In this document: in pieces, positions 25,701-37,733 of the stretch
Numbering within the stretch: the first letter of the stretch is position 1
How the letters are laid out: every line of letters begins with the position of its first letter
Assembly (NCBI GenBank): GCA_003260075.1
Contig: QLIY01000253.1
Coordinates: forward strand, 117,640-181,639
Direction: 5' to 3'
Length of the DNA stretch: 64,000 bases
Source: Phallusia mammillata
Taxonomy: Eukaryota > Chordata > Ascidiacea > Phlebobranchia > Ascidiidae
Translations under genes and position numbers: made by a program
The notes under the pieces: generated by a model
The model's input: only the letters and a program-made list of their open reading frames with translations
Databases searched by the model: none
Told to the model about the DNA's origin: nothing

Positions 25701-28700
25701 CCACATCCACATAACTATATCTATCATCTGTGTAAATTTCATCCAAGTCCATTAAAAATTTGATGGAAAAATGAGTCGGACAAACTTTAGGCAGAAAATA
25801 ACCCATTTTAGGGGCCTAGCGGCGTAAATACTGGGAATTATCAACAAAAACAAAGTGGGATGCACGTCTACATAACTATATCTACCATCTGTGTAAATTT
25901 CATCCAAATCCATCAACAATGATGGAAAAACGGGTCAGACAAACTTTGGGAAGAAAAAAAAAGAAAAAACAAACAAAACAAATTCGAGTAAAATCAATAT
26001 GTGTACCCTTCAGGGAAGGGGACCCATAATTAGCCTAGCTTTTGTAACTATTAGAGAATGCAACATTGTTTCCTCAATATAAGGAAAAATCTCCAAGACA
26101 ATGCAGCTTCATTAACAACAGCAAATCAGTAAGCATCAACATGTATGCTGTTATTACTTCCTTGTATAAGTCCTATTTTTGCTTGCTCATTGAAACAATG
26201 CTGATCACAAAAATAACGGCTAATCAGACCAGATAATTCTCAGTACTTTTAGAGACCAATATGTTCCATTGGTGGTCATATTCCAAAATTTATGTCATTT
26301 ATTTGCATTTTTTATCAAACTTGATGTAAATGACTGTACATAACAACCAAATAACATTTTTACAGTTTTAATAAATATCCTATACATTTCTCTCTATATT
26401 AGATATACAGTAAACTTCAAATAAACCAGATTGAATGAATCCGGATCTTAGTAATTTCGGACAAAACTTGAGGTACAAATGATATGTAATGTGGTAAGAC
26501 TTGTACTAATCAACAATGAGAATGACAGTCTGGATATTCGCCTAATCTTGACAAGACGATATACTACAGTTTGTAGGCTATTTCAACATTGGTTTGAAAA
26601 GCTATCATCTCAAAAAGGGAAACAAATAGGGTAACAAAATTTTGGCTTAATTCAAACTTAAATGTCAATTCAAATGCTATCAATTACTTACCAACAACCA
26701 ATCGTGCAACAGCAGTAAAAGCGAACCACAGTACAGGGGTATCTGGGTGTACTTCCAACACAGCTTGCATGCCTAAAAATCTTGAGCGCTGACTTCTAGC
26801 AAGAATCACTCCTGTTGTCACACCGAACAAAATGCACTGAAAATAAATGGCAAAAAATAAGTACAGTCACATTACCCAATTTATGTTAATAGTTTAAAAC
26901 ATAAAATATTACATTTCATTCATAAATGTTTTTAGATGATGAACAAATATTTATACTAGATATTTTAGTAGTTTGTGCCTTGCCATTTGGGAATGCTTGG
27001 GAGACCGGCATGATTTGGTATAATGTCTTCAATGGGCCTGTAATACTATGTTTTTTGACGATATATATACTTCTTTTTTTACAAAATTGTCCAAAAACTG
27101 ATTTATTATGCATTCATTCATTACAGACTCAATTCAAATTCAATACAATTCAGTGCTTTACCATTTCAAAAGACAAAAACTAAATATTTGGCCAACAGTG
27201 GATCACCAGCCAAAACATTTAAAACCAAAACTGACAAAATGTTTGTATTGACAAGAACACAGGGTACAACCCGATACACCATTAGCAACTATTATGCAAA
27301 TTTGAGCATATGTTATCTGAAAATCGTATCATTAAATATTCATGCCCGTAGGTTGTTCGTTCAATTCTTACAATGCAATGGTTACATGTATTGGACATTA
27401 GGTCAATATTTAAACCAGTTATGGCTCTGACAATGTTTCAAAACATATTGGCTAGGCTACTGTTATTATACATACACTATTGTAGGATATTCAATGTTTA
27501 AATTTCCTTAAGCAGGAAGTACGAATGGCATTGTTGAAACGAGCAAGTCTGGCAAGCAAGTCATGAAAATTATACTTCAAAACTTATAATGCATATTAGA
27601 TTAGTTTGATTTTAGGACTGTTTATCTTATTATTGAAATACTTTTACACCACTTATCATGCATAGGTGTAAACTTTTTAAACCATACTATAATCAATTTG
27701 ATGGTTGTTTTTTAAGTAAGTTGATTTCCTTTTTTTCACATATTTGCAAATGACACTTATTTTGAAGGTCAAAAAAATGTTTTAACAAAACCTGAATGTG
27801 ACTGTAATTTTGTTTTCAAAACTAGCTGTGACTCACTAAGGAACCTTGAAAACCCAAATTAACAAAAAGTATGGTCACGCCATACATACAGTGTCAGTAA
27901 AGGATGGATTGCCCTTTTCCGTGATGGGATGAATGCAAAGCAGAAAAAACATTCCTGCAAGCAGCTTAAGCTGTGGCTCCAGTCGCTGTTGGCTAACATA
28001 GAAGTCTACATAGTCATCGGCCTGCATTTAAAAAAGTTTATTTTAAACACTTGAAATGTATAATCCAACAAGTCAAGTTTATTGGTAACATTAATCCAAC
28101 CAATATAGGCGTACTACATCAACAACATTTTTTCAGCATATATAAGAAAACTGGTTAAAAAACTTTTTAGGAGTGTAGAGTATATTGTTGAAGTTAAATC
28201 TTATCAATGTACCTGCATCCATAATGATAGCACCAATACACCCACAATTCCTCCACAAACAATATCAGCTGGACTATGCACTCCCAGGTAAAGTCTACTG
28301 AGAAGCACTCCAAAAGACCCTGAGTAAATGCAGAGAACAAAATCAATTACAAGAGTTCCAAGCAATTAGTGGTCCGTGTTTCAGAGAAAAAAAGTTGCTG
28401 TCTTAGTTTCAATACTACGCATCATGACATTTGAAGGGAAAGACAATGCAAGTATCAATGAATGCAAACACAAGACATTGGTACTGAAACAAACTAACAT
28501 TTTAAGTTATAGATAACAAGTTCATATTCTTTGACTTTTTGTTTCGTCACCACACCCATTCATTTTTAATGCATCTAATGCATTTTGTGGGCAACTTTAT
28601 TTGTTACTTATGTTTACTTATGCTTTACCACAAGGGTCATTTCTTGTAAATCAGATTGCAAACTGAACCGGTTAAGGTCTTAAATGTATTGACATAACCT

Positions 28701-30777
28701 ACATGTTGTGGGATTTGCTGTTTACACAGAGAAGGATTTAGTGACTTAGCTAATATGTCTGTATAGGCATTCTAATTGGCCGCATGTCACATAATTGACA
28801 AGACAGCTTATAGACCAGAGCTCTTCAACCGGGGTTCCGCGGAACCCTAGGGTTCCGTACAACCCTTTCAGGGGTTCCGTGAACTTCAAGGGTTGCACGG
28901 GGAGTAGCAATTCGAACACGAATGTGTCATAGTATCATTGTTTCGAACAGCAATGCTCGCCTGTGCAATATTGTTAACCTTTGTTATACCATTGATCAAT
29001 TGTGACGTAATATATACAACCTTGTTACACTCTAGCTAAGTTGCGAGATTGATGTAGAAACGACCGATCCAAATAACACGGCAATGCGTTTCAGTTAACC
29101 GTTTAATTCAAGTCAACCTTTGTGATGTGTTTTGGATGTGTATGCATCTTTTTTCTTTGATGTAGCCTACTTGTATTACATTCATTAAAATTATTTTATG
29201 GGGGTTCCGCAAAGTTGGACAAAATACCTAAAGGGTTCCGCGTCGCTAAAAAGGTTGAAGAGCACTGTTATAGACACTAGTTTTATATCCTCTTAATAGA
29301 GAAAATTCGGAACACCCATGTTTTTTACACCAGGTTTTTTAAACAAATTGTTACAAATTTAGGCAAAATGCTGTATCAGTAATTACACAGCATAGCAAAA
29401 TAGTAAAAAAATACTTACAAACTACAATCAGAGTGCAAACCATACTCATGGCCCATGTGTTCAACTCATAATGAAGGGTGACATATAACCAAATATACCA
29501 AGGCATAATCACACCAAGCAGGGAATGGTGACTTGGAAGAGCCCTGCAAAAAATGTACAAGTAAAATAACTAAATAAAACCATAAAAGAGTAAAATTTGG
29601 ATAGCAGAATAATGTTTTAAAACTTTGGAACATTACAATACAAGGGAGGGTAAGGCCAAAAAAATTCCACACAGCTTAAACAGCTTATTGCCAAAACAGT
29701 TTTTAGGTTGTTGTTGGTGCAATAGCAAAATGTTTACAAAACTTTCAATGCCTACAGTGTGGTATGTAAGAAACATAAATTCAATAGGCCTTTTACATTA
29801 AAATCCAATTGATTCTTACCAATCAAAGGCCTTTTCTAATGGTTCAATAGGAGGACATGGTGGTCTTGGTAAACACAACATTGTCTTGAGAAATCCAGTT
29901 GTATAAAATCCAATAAACATCAAAATCCCAAACAATCGACCAAACCTTGAGTCTACAGACCTAAAAGTACAACCCAAATTTAGAATACAGTGCGTTTAAC
30001 CAGAATTTGTTAAATTTGATGCATTAATGGCAAGCTGTACTTTACTGGTCCCTTTTACATGAATTAATATTAATATTGCCCATTGGACACTTTTTATCAA
30101 ACAAAATATCTTACCACATCAAAAAAAGGAATAGAATTGTGTAAAAGTCTTCGGTGCCCAAAAAACTAAGGGTTTTCATCAATGTTGTTCTTGGTTTCGT
30201 ACGATGGCGTTGAATTGTAAGCAGTACAGGAGTTCCAACAAGAATTCCATCAAGCAGTTTGTGACGAAACCAACGACCCAACGGACCAAATTTGTCTGTT
30301 AACAAAGCGTAAATTCACGATTGTTATCATATACAAAGGTTAACATATATTTTAGTACCAACTGGTTAGCTTGAGCATTAAGGTGTTTTAATTACACATC
30401 AAAATACACCTGTACACACAAAAATATGCTCAAATGTGCAACTTTTTACCCAGTAATATACGTACTTTTCTGTGCTCATTTTGTAAAAATGATTAAACAC
30501 AACCAAAACTTATCAGAGCCAGTATATTTGTGTAAAACATAACAATGCTTCGACAAGTGCTATTGTCATCATCAGGTCATATGAATTAAAAGCGACAAAA
30601 GGGATGCTTATCAAAACTTATCAACTTCCATAGTACACCACCGATTTGTTAACACACTAACTTACCAATCGGGGCATGTACATAGCGGTCAGAAGTTGGG
30701 TTAACTTCCATGTCACATGATTTTTGTTTGTCACAATCATCAGATTGTATTGAAAGTGTTCCGCTCCGCAATGCCAT
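19767..30777 (-). CDS. PAP2-family lipid phosphatase, sphingosine-1-phosphate phosphatase-like, nine exons
   Basis: Exons 30777-30666, 30295-30115, 29960-29820, 29543-29419, 28319-28213, 28021-27890, 26836-26692, 20498-20326 and 20060-19767 (1410 nt, 469 aa), all GT-AG in phase. The three PAP2 catalytic motifs are intact: K123-TMLCLP-RP (KX6RP), P148-S-H-H151, and S194-R-LYLGV-H201-SPA-D205 (SRX5HX3D). The RP is followed by PCPPIEPLEKAF, as in SGPP/LCB3 proteins. Several hydrophobic helices surround these motifs, consistent with an ER membrane enzyme that dephosphorylates sphingoid base phosphates. The C-terminal part (from about residue 320) has further helices and an acidic Ser/Thr-rich loop and ends VVPRLFTVIGI. 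Substrate is inferred; other PAP2 phosphatases cannot be excluded. Intron 7 is 6.2 kb. Confidence 0.88.
20547..20732. mobile_element. Truncated hAT MITE
   Basis: The left end CAGGGGTGGGCAACCTGCGG and about 180 bp of interior match the complete element at 45447-45764, for example GCGACCTGACAATATGCTGC. Similarity stops near 20732, and no right terminal repeat is present. Confidence 0.75.
23577..23738. repeat. Minisatellite, about 30-bp unit
   Basis: About six imperfect copies of a unit built on AATGGTAACTGGTTGTTG plus an A-rich spacer. Every reading frame through it is repetitive, which explains the open frames on the other strand. Confidence 0.85.
24304..24553. repeat. 120-bp direct duplication split by a G10 run
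   Basis: Copies 24304-24423 and 24434-24553 both run from CCGAGGTAAAATTGACG to AGCCAAACGACAA with about three substitutions, and abut G10 at 24424-24433. Confidence 0.92.
25190..26030. repeat. Diverged tandem array with hairpin tail
   Basis: Units share CCCATTTTAGGGGGCTAG, GGGTAAATACTGGGGTT and TGTGTAAATTTCATCCAA, at about 25190, 25520, 25645 and 25800. The array ends in AATATGTGTACCCTTC-AGG-GAAGGGG near 26000-26020, a hairpin shared with 15590-15950. The family is unidentified; a Helitron-like 3' hairpin is possible but unproven. Confidence 0.6.
28816..29267. mobile_element. hAT element, 452 bp, exact 8-bp TSD
   Basis: Ends CAGAGCTCTTCAACC and GGTTGAAGAGCACTG are inverted, flanked by TTATAGAC at 28808-28815 and 29268-29275. 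The interior repeats GGGTTCCG words at both ends. It lies in intron 4 of the lipid phosphatase, with no transposase reading frame. Confidence 0.9.
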
Positions 30778-32094
30778 TTTGCGTTACACAGCAAAGGTGT
30801 TTAATGTAGTGTCTTGATTTCTTGCCTTGCTTTTTATACCATTCGTATTTATTAACCTACTGTAAGTTTCAAAATTTCCAAACCAGTTTTCAAAAACAAT
30901 CAATGCACAACCAACCACCTTGAACATAAAAATGAAACATAATTAGGTGCCAGTGTCACAGTCATGTCCATAAACGTTTTGTTAAGAAGACTCCAATTAA
31001 CAGTATTAACTACTGTTGAAAACTGTACAAGTTAATAACCTGCACAAAATTTACACTCTTTGAATCAGTGAATCACAATAAATAATCAAGTTTTTGACAT
31101 TTTTAATACACACAAGGTTGAAAAAAGCTTAAATGACATAAACACATAATTTGTGCCTATGTTTTAGACATACACTTCTATCAATTAAAAACGTTTTATC
31201 TAAAATGATTTTTAAAAGGCACGAGGCAACAAAAAGTAATGTTAACTAAAATTAAAAACCAATGATAAAAATGTGATAGAACAGGTCAACACACAATCAA
31301 AACACTGACCACACAAGGATAGTTTAGGTTACAAACTTGCGTTACAACAAAACATGACGACTGTTTAAGGCTAGCTGGGGGTCAATGTGTAAGTGAAAAG
31401 TGACTAACCGACTACTATACATTTCACCCAACGCGCATTTTACCTAATTTCCTCACTCTACTCAAGCACAGTGTTCTATTTCCGCATAGTTTGACCTTAT
31501 AAAGTTAGCACACCGCTTGCAAACTGTCAAGTCGCACCGGTAGACTAACTGTCGAGAAATTATGGCTTAACTAACTTCACGTTTTACTACCTGACCACCA
31601 TCGTACGAGCTGGCTGGCTTTCTTCGCGAGGTTATATATTTTTCTTCGGCATGCGCTACGTCATTCTGGTCTAGTGAGTAGTGACGCTTTTAAAAGGACA
31701 ACAGAATCGCAGAACTAGATTCACAGATTTAGTCAGCGACGCATGACATACTTGTAAAACAACACTTTCCCATGATAAGCAGATCCAGTTGCCAGGTCAA
31801 ACTTTTAAACACGCCTTTCTTATCAAGTTCAAACGCTTTGTCAAAGCTCAAAACAACAATGTGAATTAATCCGAAACAAGCCGATTTTGCTCTGGATTAC
31901 ACAGCATTTGACCATTTTTCCTTTGAAAAAAACAAACAGCCAGAGCCAGAATCAATTTCTCCTTTTTTGAAATCTATACCCTCGTTTGTGACGAAATCTA
32001 TTGTGTTTGTCAGTGACACAATTGTTAATAATAGCTGACGAAGCAAACAGAATGTTGCATGTTTTTATACGAAAACTAGGTCAACTGTTGCAAG
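30778..32094. promoter_or_regulatory. Divergent promoter interval (lipid phosphatase / 241-aa gene)
   Basis: The two genes are transcribed away from each other across 1.3 kb. No TATA box position can be assigned with confidence and no exon is seen. 5' UTR exons may be hidden here. Confidence 0.4.
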
Positions 32095-34386
32095 ATGCCT
32101 TTGCAGTTTTTGCCAAATATTTCTTTTGATAGTGCGGCCAATCAGAAATTTACGGAAGGCGTGCATCAATCTATCGCAGAAGTTGATGGAAAGTAAGGAA
32201 TTTTTTCATGATGTACAGATTTTCTTTAGCGGCCACAAATGAATCAATCAAGCACACAATAAGCTAAAACCTGATCGGGCTGAGTTGAGTTGGTTTCGCT
32301 TGAGTATTGTACAATTAACTAATTAAAGTGTATAAAACTTGATGCTAAAATATATCGTCGACAATCGTAATTTGCAAACTAAATTTTGTGAAACGATTTG
32401 TTGGTTGAAATCAGTGAACCATATATTTGTCGCTGGGTAACGAGGAAGTGTTTTGCGCCGCTTTTGAAACCTGAGTATAAATTGAAACCGAAAACAAACG
32501 AAAAACAGTGATCATGAATCAACTGAGTCAAAAACTGTCATTGGTCAACTCTGCTGATCAGAACCAGAAGCAGACGATTAAGAAAAAATGGCACGGGAAG
32601 TATAAAGCCGCAGAAAACATGGCACCAATGCGTAACAAGAAAAATAATAGAGCACTAATGCCCTTTTTCAAAGCAAGGTGATTTTTGAGTAACCTGTGTA
32701 GACTCATTATCAATTCTCATGCCAATTATTTCACGACCCCCCAACCCCTGGGTGTGTGCAAAATGCAAATGAATAAAAAAACAAAAATTATAGGAAATGT
32801 CACTGTTGCACATGACTTTTTAATCGGTACCATTTTCTCCGGACACCTAACAGTTTTACATATATGCTAGTGACAGTACACGTCGGATACATGTCAGCGC
32901 TCTCTCAAATAGGTCAAATTTTAAACTTTCAGTTTTTCTAGGTTGAAGGACATTGGACGACGAGTTGAGGTTTTAAATCAAAAATTTGACCACTTGCAAG
33001 TGCTTGCAGATGAAGTGGCGGAGAAGTACGAACGGACGTCAAGAAAACATGGCGGGCGCATAGTGGATGGAATTGACCGCAAAAGCCTTCTGCAGGTATA
33101 GTCAAACGAATATACGATCTTTGAGTTAATGTCATTGGTAAAAATGATCCCATATCTTACATTTTAGACAACATGAAACCGGTGGCGTAGCCAGGGAGGG
33201 GCCATGGCCCTTCCCAAATTTTTAAAGTTGTATATTGAGAAACTTTAATTTAGTGTAGTTTTGTCCCCCATCATTGTGGTTTCGTCTTTCAACTATCAAA
33301 GGAATATATAAATTAACAAAAATGACTGTTGTCACCAAGTTGTAAGCTGATATCCATGCTTTTTATGTTTATGTAGACATGGAATAAATCAATAAAGCGT
33401 TTGGCTGTCCCGTCGAACCAAAGTTTGGCAAGTCACGTGTTTGGTAAAAGCACGCCTTACGCCGAGCATTAGCAAAAAGTTGTATTAGACAGCAAACTAT
33501 TTGGCCCCTCCCAAAATTTTCGTCTGCCTACGCCACTGCATGAAACGTAAGAATCGCCTTTTTTGTTAAAATGCCCTGAAGGTGTGGTTTAAATCCATAT
33601 TTATTTGAAAATCGTTTTTACGTGTATGACCATTGTAAATTCCGTCTGCTTCAAAATTTTCGAATGGTTAAAACGTGCTCGCTTATGCAATGCTTTTTAA
33701 TGGTCTCAGACATAGGCGCCGGCACGTAAGGGCAGGGGGAGGTACTTGACAAATGCTTTTGTTCATCTCCAGCCGATTCTCGACCACAGCTTGGAAGTAG
33801 AAGACATACGTCTGTTATGCCGTTACATCCAGTGCATTTTCAAGCTAATACTCAAACTCGTTCACAGGAAAGTTACTGATCTTCCTCAAATAAAATCAAT
33901 AACTTCGCTTCACAAAACTCGACAACAAAACAGGTTACAAGTTACCATTGTGTTTTAAATACTGTTAACACGTCAAAATTTCACACAAGTCCCAATTTTT
34001 GTTTTGTAGCAACTTGTCCTGTGCATACAACGACGTGGCTGAGTATCTAAATATTGATAACAGCGGAAAATCAGACACCTTTATTCCGATTTTACATTCA
34101 TTTCTTACTGATCACAAAAACCTCAGTCAAGTGCCAAAGGTCAAACGTAAGTAAGGTGGCGGCATCACACAACCGCCATCGCCTAAAATCTAAAATTTAT
34201 GGTGTTATAGCGTCACCAAGCGGTAGTTATTTTTCTCAAGCTCCGACCAACGAAGGTTTGTCAAGCCGACTTCTCGCAGATTACACTTTGGACAGAATAG
34301 CCACGCACGTTCAAAACGTCAACCTCGCTGTGGCACTGAAAAATTGTATTTATGTTGTGTACAATATGTATGCCAATAATTTGTAA
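32095..34386 (+). CDS. Unrecognised 241-aa protein, five exons, alternative first exon
   Basis: Exons 32095-32192, 32942-33095, 33773-33933, 34010-34146 and 34211-34386 (726 nt), all GT-AG in phase. It starts MPLQFLPNISFDSAANQKF and ends YNMYANNL. Residues about 33-85 (LKDIGRRVEVLNQKFDHLQ...) look like a helical coiled coil. Residues 85-140 are helical with an Ile/Leu-rich stretch (LCRYIQCIFKLILKLVHRK), and the C-terminal third is again helical. I see no signal peptide and no known domain, and cannot assign a function. A second candidate first exon, 32514-32677 (MNQLSQKLSLVNSADQNQKQ, Lys-rich), ends in the same phase and could splice to 32942. Exons 3-5 are repeated at 36106-36719. The gene is tail-to-tail with ATP5PO. 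Confidence 0.75.
32514..32677 (+). CDS. Candidate alternative first exon of the 241-aa gene
   Basis: An ATG opens 54 codons plus 2 nt up to the donor AAG-GTGATT. Joined to 32942 it gives FFKA-R-LKDIGRR in frame, the same phase as exon 32095-32192. The encoded peptide is very basic (KKKWHGKYKAAEN). A chance open frame is possible. Confidence 0.4.
33180..33538. mobile_element. hAT element, 359 bp, exact 8-bp TSD
   Basis: Ends CGGTGGCGTAGCCAGGGAGG and TGCCTACGCCACTG, with GGGGCC and GGCCCCTCCC words inverted at the two ends. It is flanked by CATGAAAC at 33172-33179 and 33539-33546. It lies in intron 2 of the 241-aa gene. Confidence 0.85.
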
Positions 34387-34473
34387 TGTGTTGTCGGACA
34401 ACTTTTTGATCTTTTATCTAGTAGAGACAACTTTATGGTTTTTTACACGTTTTGGTTTGTTACGTAATATTGT

Positions 34474-34479
34474 AATAAA
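34474..34479 (+). terminator. Poly(A) signal of the 241-aa gene
   Basis: AATAAA lies 88 bp after the stop codon; its duplicate is at 36807-36812. It fits the expected 3' UTR position. Confidence 0.5.
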
Positions 34480-35177
34480 CATATAGTTGCCTAACCGAGA
34501 CTAAAGCAGTGTTTTGTACCTGAATAGAACAAGCAGGGTCATTACATCTGGGCAATTTTGCTTATTCCGGTATTCCGTCCTTTGTTTCAATTCGGTCCGG
34601 TGGAGAGGTATAGTCTACAAGCTGCTGTAAGCTAACAAAAGTTAGGAAGTTTCGTTTGGACGAATATAGGCTACCGTTTTGTTGTTGTTTCGGCCCGATA
34701 TTTTTTAGTATTAGGTCGAAACCGAACCTTCGTTTACCTAAAAGATAAGAGCCACATTGTCTGCGAAATAGTGTTTGGCGTGTTGTAGAGGTTGTTTTGG
34801 TGTGCTATGAAAGAGCTTATCAACATGAAGTTCAGTTGAAAACATCTATCACAAACGCGATTTTTTGTCCTGCATCTTCAGGCAGATTCGGTACAGCACT
34901 ATGATGTAACCTCAAAAAATCGGAACCACAGCAATATTTACCAAATACGTTTTACACTGTCCACTCTTCTAAAAAAAAATTTGTGGGCAGTCTTTTTAAC
35001 AACCATCCATTGCTTCTGAATTTGAAATGTCTTGAATCAAAAACCTGCTCTTAGGACCACACTAGCAAAAAACAGGCAACGTTTCTAGCGAAATTTATTG
35101 AACATCCAGGATAGTTGTATACTTGCCAATGAAACCTCATAAATGAACTCAAATAGAAAAATTAAAACTGGCCATAT

Positions 35178-35306
35178 TTAAACAGGTTGCTTGATAAGAT
35201 CCAGATAGACTTTAATTTTCGATGAAGTAGACATATCGATGTATTTCATGTTTGTATACTCGTCACCAATATCAACAATCATACCGCCCATAATGGAAGA
35301 GTCGAC
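35178..35306 (-). pseudogene. Duplicate of the ATP5PO last exon
   Basis: Identical in reading to 37862-37734 (V-D-S-S-I-M-G-G-M-I-V ... L-I-K-Q-P-V-stop), with the same AG acceptor at 35308-35307. It lies in copy 1 of the tandem duplication, with no other ATP5PO exon beside it. It is either an extra 3' exon or, more likely, the same locus assembled twice. Confidence 0.85.
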
Positions 35307-36105
35307 CTATGAAAGATTGACAACCGATTATAAAGCTATCTACAATGTACAAACCCAGTAAATAAACTAAAAATTGGGCAATTTAAGTTAATTTATGTGC
35401 CATTGATTGATTTGTGATCAAACAGTAAGACTTCAAAAAATATTCAATTTAACACCAGAATTGTAGCGGGACAACATTTAACCAAACAACTTTTTTCTCA
35501 GTAAGTTAAATCCAACATGCAAAATACTGTCTTTTCGCTACAACACTAATGGCCCCAGATCAAGTTCTTAACTCAAATACTTCTCATCTACCTTAACAAT
35601 TGTGTGAGAAATTAATGTGTTAGATCAGGGGGCAGCAACCCTTGGCGCGCATGCCAATCTTGGCTCACGAAGTAATTTTTCTTGGTACGCCAACCGATTT
35701 GTGTGTTTATGTTGAAGTACTCTGTTTACTTGTTACACTGCTTGTTTCAGTTTTTTATCATGACATTGTCTTCAAATCCATCCTACATGCACAAAACACT
35801 CTTCTTTCTGTTTACTATTAAGGTCACCTGACACAATCCACTACTACCCACAAAAATGTTGGCACGATATGGAAATGACATTACCATATGGAAATAANTT
35901 AAAATGCCCTGAAGGTGTGGTTTAAATCCATATTTATTTGAAAATCGTTTTTACGTGTATGACCATTGTAAATTCCGTCTGCTTCAAAATTTTCGAATGG
36001 TTAAAACGTGCTCGCTTATGCAATGCTTTTTAATGGTCTCAGACATAGGCGCCGGCACGTAAGGGCAAGAGGAGGTACTTGACAAATGCTTTTGTTCATC
36101 TCCAG

Positions 36106-36719
36106 CCGATTCTCGACCACAGCTTGGAAGTAGAAGACATACGTCTGTTATGCCGTTACATCCAGTGCATTTTCAAGCTAATACTCAAACTCGTTCACAG
36201 GAAAGTTACTGATCTTCCTCAAATAAAATCAATAACTTCGCTTCACAAAACTCGACAACAAAACAGGTTACAAGTTACCATTGTGTTTTAAATACTGTTA
36301 ACACGTCAAAATTTCACACAAGTCCCAATTTTTGTTTTGTAGCAACTTGTCCTGTGCATACAACGACGTGGCTGAGTATCTAAATATTGATAACAGCGGA
36401 AAATCAGACACCTTTATTCCGATTTTACATTCATTTCTTACTGATCACAAAAACCTCAGTCAAGTGCCAAAGGTCAAACGTAAGTAAGGTGGCGGCATCA
36501 CACAACCGCCATCGCCTAAAATCTAAAATTTATGGTGTTATAGCGTCACCAAGCGGTAGTTATTTTTCTCAAGCTCCGACCAACGAAGGTTTGTCAAGCC
36601 GACTTCTCGCAGATTACACTTTGGACAGAATAGCCACGCACGTTCAAAACGTCAACCTCGCTGTGGCACTGAAAAATTGTATTTATGTTGTGTACAATAT
36701 GTATGCCAATAATTTGTAA
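36106..36719 (+). pseudogene. Duplicate of exons 3-5 of the 241-aa gene
   Basis: Exons at 36106-36266, 36343-36479 and 36544-36719 read the same as 33773-34386, with the same splice sites. Exons 1 and 2 are absent because the duplicate begins after the N at 35898. It is not an independent gene. Confidence 0.9.
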
Positions 36720-36898
36720 TGTGTTGTCGGACAACTTTTTGATCTTTTATCTAGTAGAGACAACTTTATGGTTTTTTACACGTTTTGGTTTGTTACGTAA
36801 TATTGTAATAAACATATAGTTGCCTAACCGAGACTAAAGCAGTGTTTTGTACCTGAATAGAACAAGCAGGGTCATTACATCTGGGCAATTTTGCTTAT

Positions 36899-36899
<1 letters not shown>

Positions 36900-36930
<31 letters not shown>
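36900..36930. repeat. C31 homopolymer inside the duplicated segment
   Basis: C31 begins where copy 2 departs from copy 1. It is followed by 232 bp (36931-37162) absent from copy 1, and then homology resumes. Confidence 0.9.
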
Positions 36931-36934
<4 letters not shown>

Positions 36935-37733
36935 ACAAGTAAAAGTAAACCTAGACCTGCCTTGTTGTGAGATGTAGCCTACTTAGCATTTTATAAGAAC
37001 AACGAGTTGCTGGAACAGATTGTTTCTGGTCAAAATATTGCAACTGATATGTTATGGCTTGTATAAATGCAAAGATTTGTTCAAAAACGTTTGTTTCGCT
37101 TCGCATAAAAATTTAATTTTTCGGTTGTCCTTATTTTTAGTTTCAAGTCGATGGCAACCCTGGGTATAGTCTACAAGCTGCTGTAAGCTAACAAAAGTTA
37201 GGAAGTTTCGTTTGGACGAATATAGGCTACCGTTTTGTTGTTGTTTCGGCCCGATATTTTTTAGTATTAGGTCGAAACCGAACCTTCGTTTACCTAAAAG
37301 ATAAGAGCCACATTGTCTGCGAAATAGTGTTTGGCGTGTTGTAGAGGTTGTTTTGGTGTGCTATGAAAGAGCTTATCAACATGAAGTTCAGTTGAAAACA
37401 TCTATCACAAACGCGATTTTTTGTCCTGCATCTTCAGGCAGATTCGGTACAGCACTATGATGTAACCTCAAAAAATCGGAACCACAGCAATATTTACCAA
37501 ATACGTTTTACACTGTCCACTCTTCTAAAAAAAAATTTGTGGGCAGTCTTTTTAACAACCATCCATTGCTTCTGAATTTGAAATGTCTTGAATCAAAAAC
37601 CTGCTCTTAGGACCACACTAGCAAAAAACAGGCAACGTTTCTAGCGAAATTTATTGAACATCCAGGATAGTTGTATACTTGCCAATGAAACCTCATAAAT
37701 GAACTCAAATAGAAAAATTAAAACTGGCCATAT

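Larger units (their letters stand above)
20499..26691. other. 6.2-kb intron 7 of the lipid phosphatase, repeats only
   Basis: No nested gene recognised. Contents: a truncated hAT element (from 20547), a GCCCGA-rich hAT remnant (about 21870-22030), a minisatellite (23577-23738), a duplication split by G10 (24304-24553), and a repeat array with hairpin tail (25190-26030). Open frames here (for example 21021-21254, 23319-23791) coincide with repeats or lack domains. Confidence 0.65.

Noticed and set aside
34054..34386. 110-codon frame read as a single-exon gene
   Set aside because: Its first part is out of frame with the spliced gene and crosses a strong donor (AAAC-GTAAGTAAGG); only its second half is a real exon.
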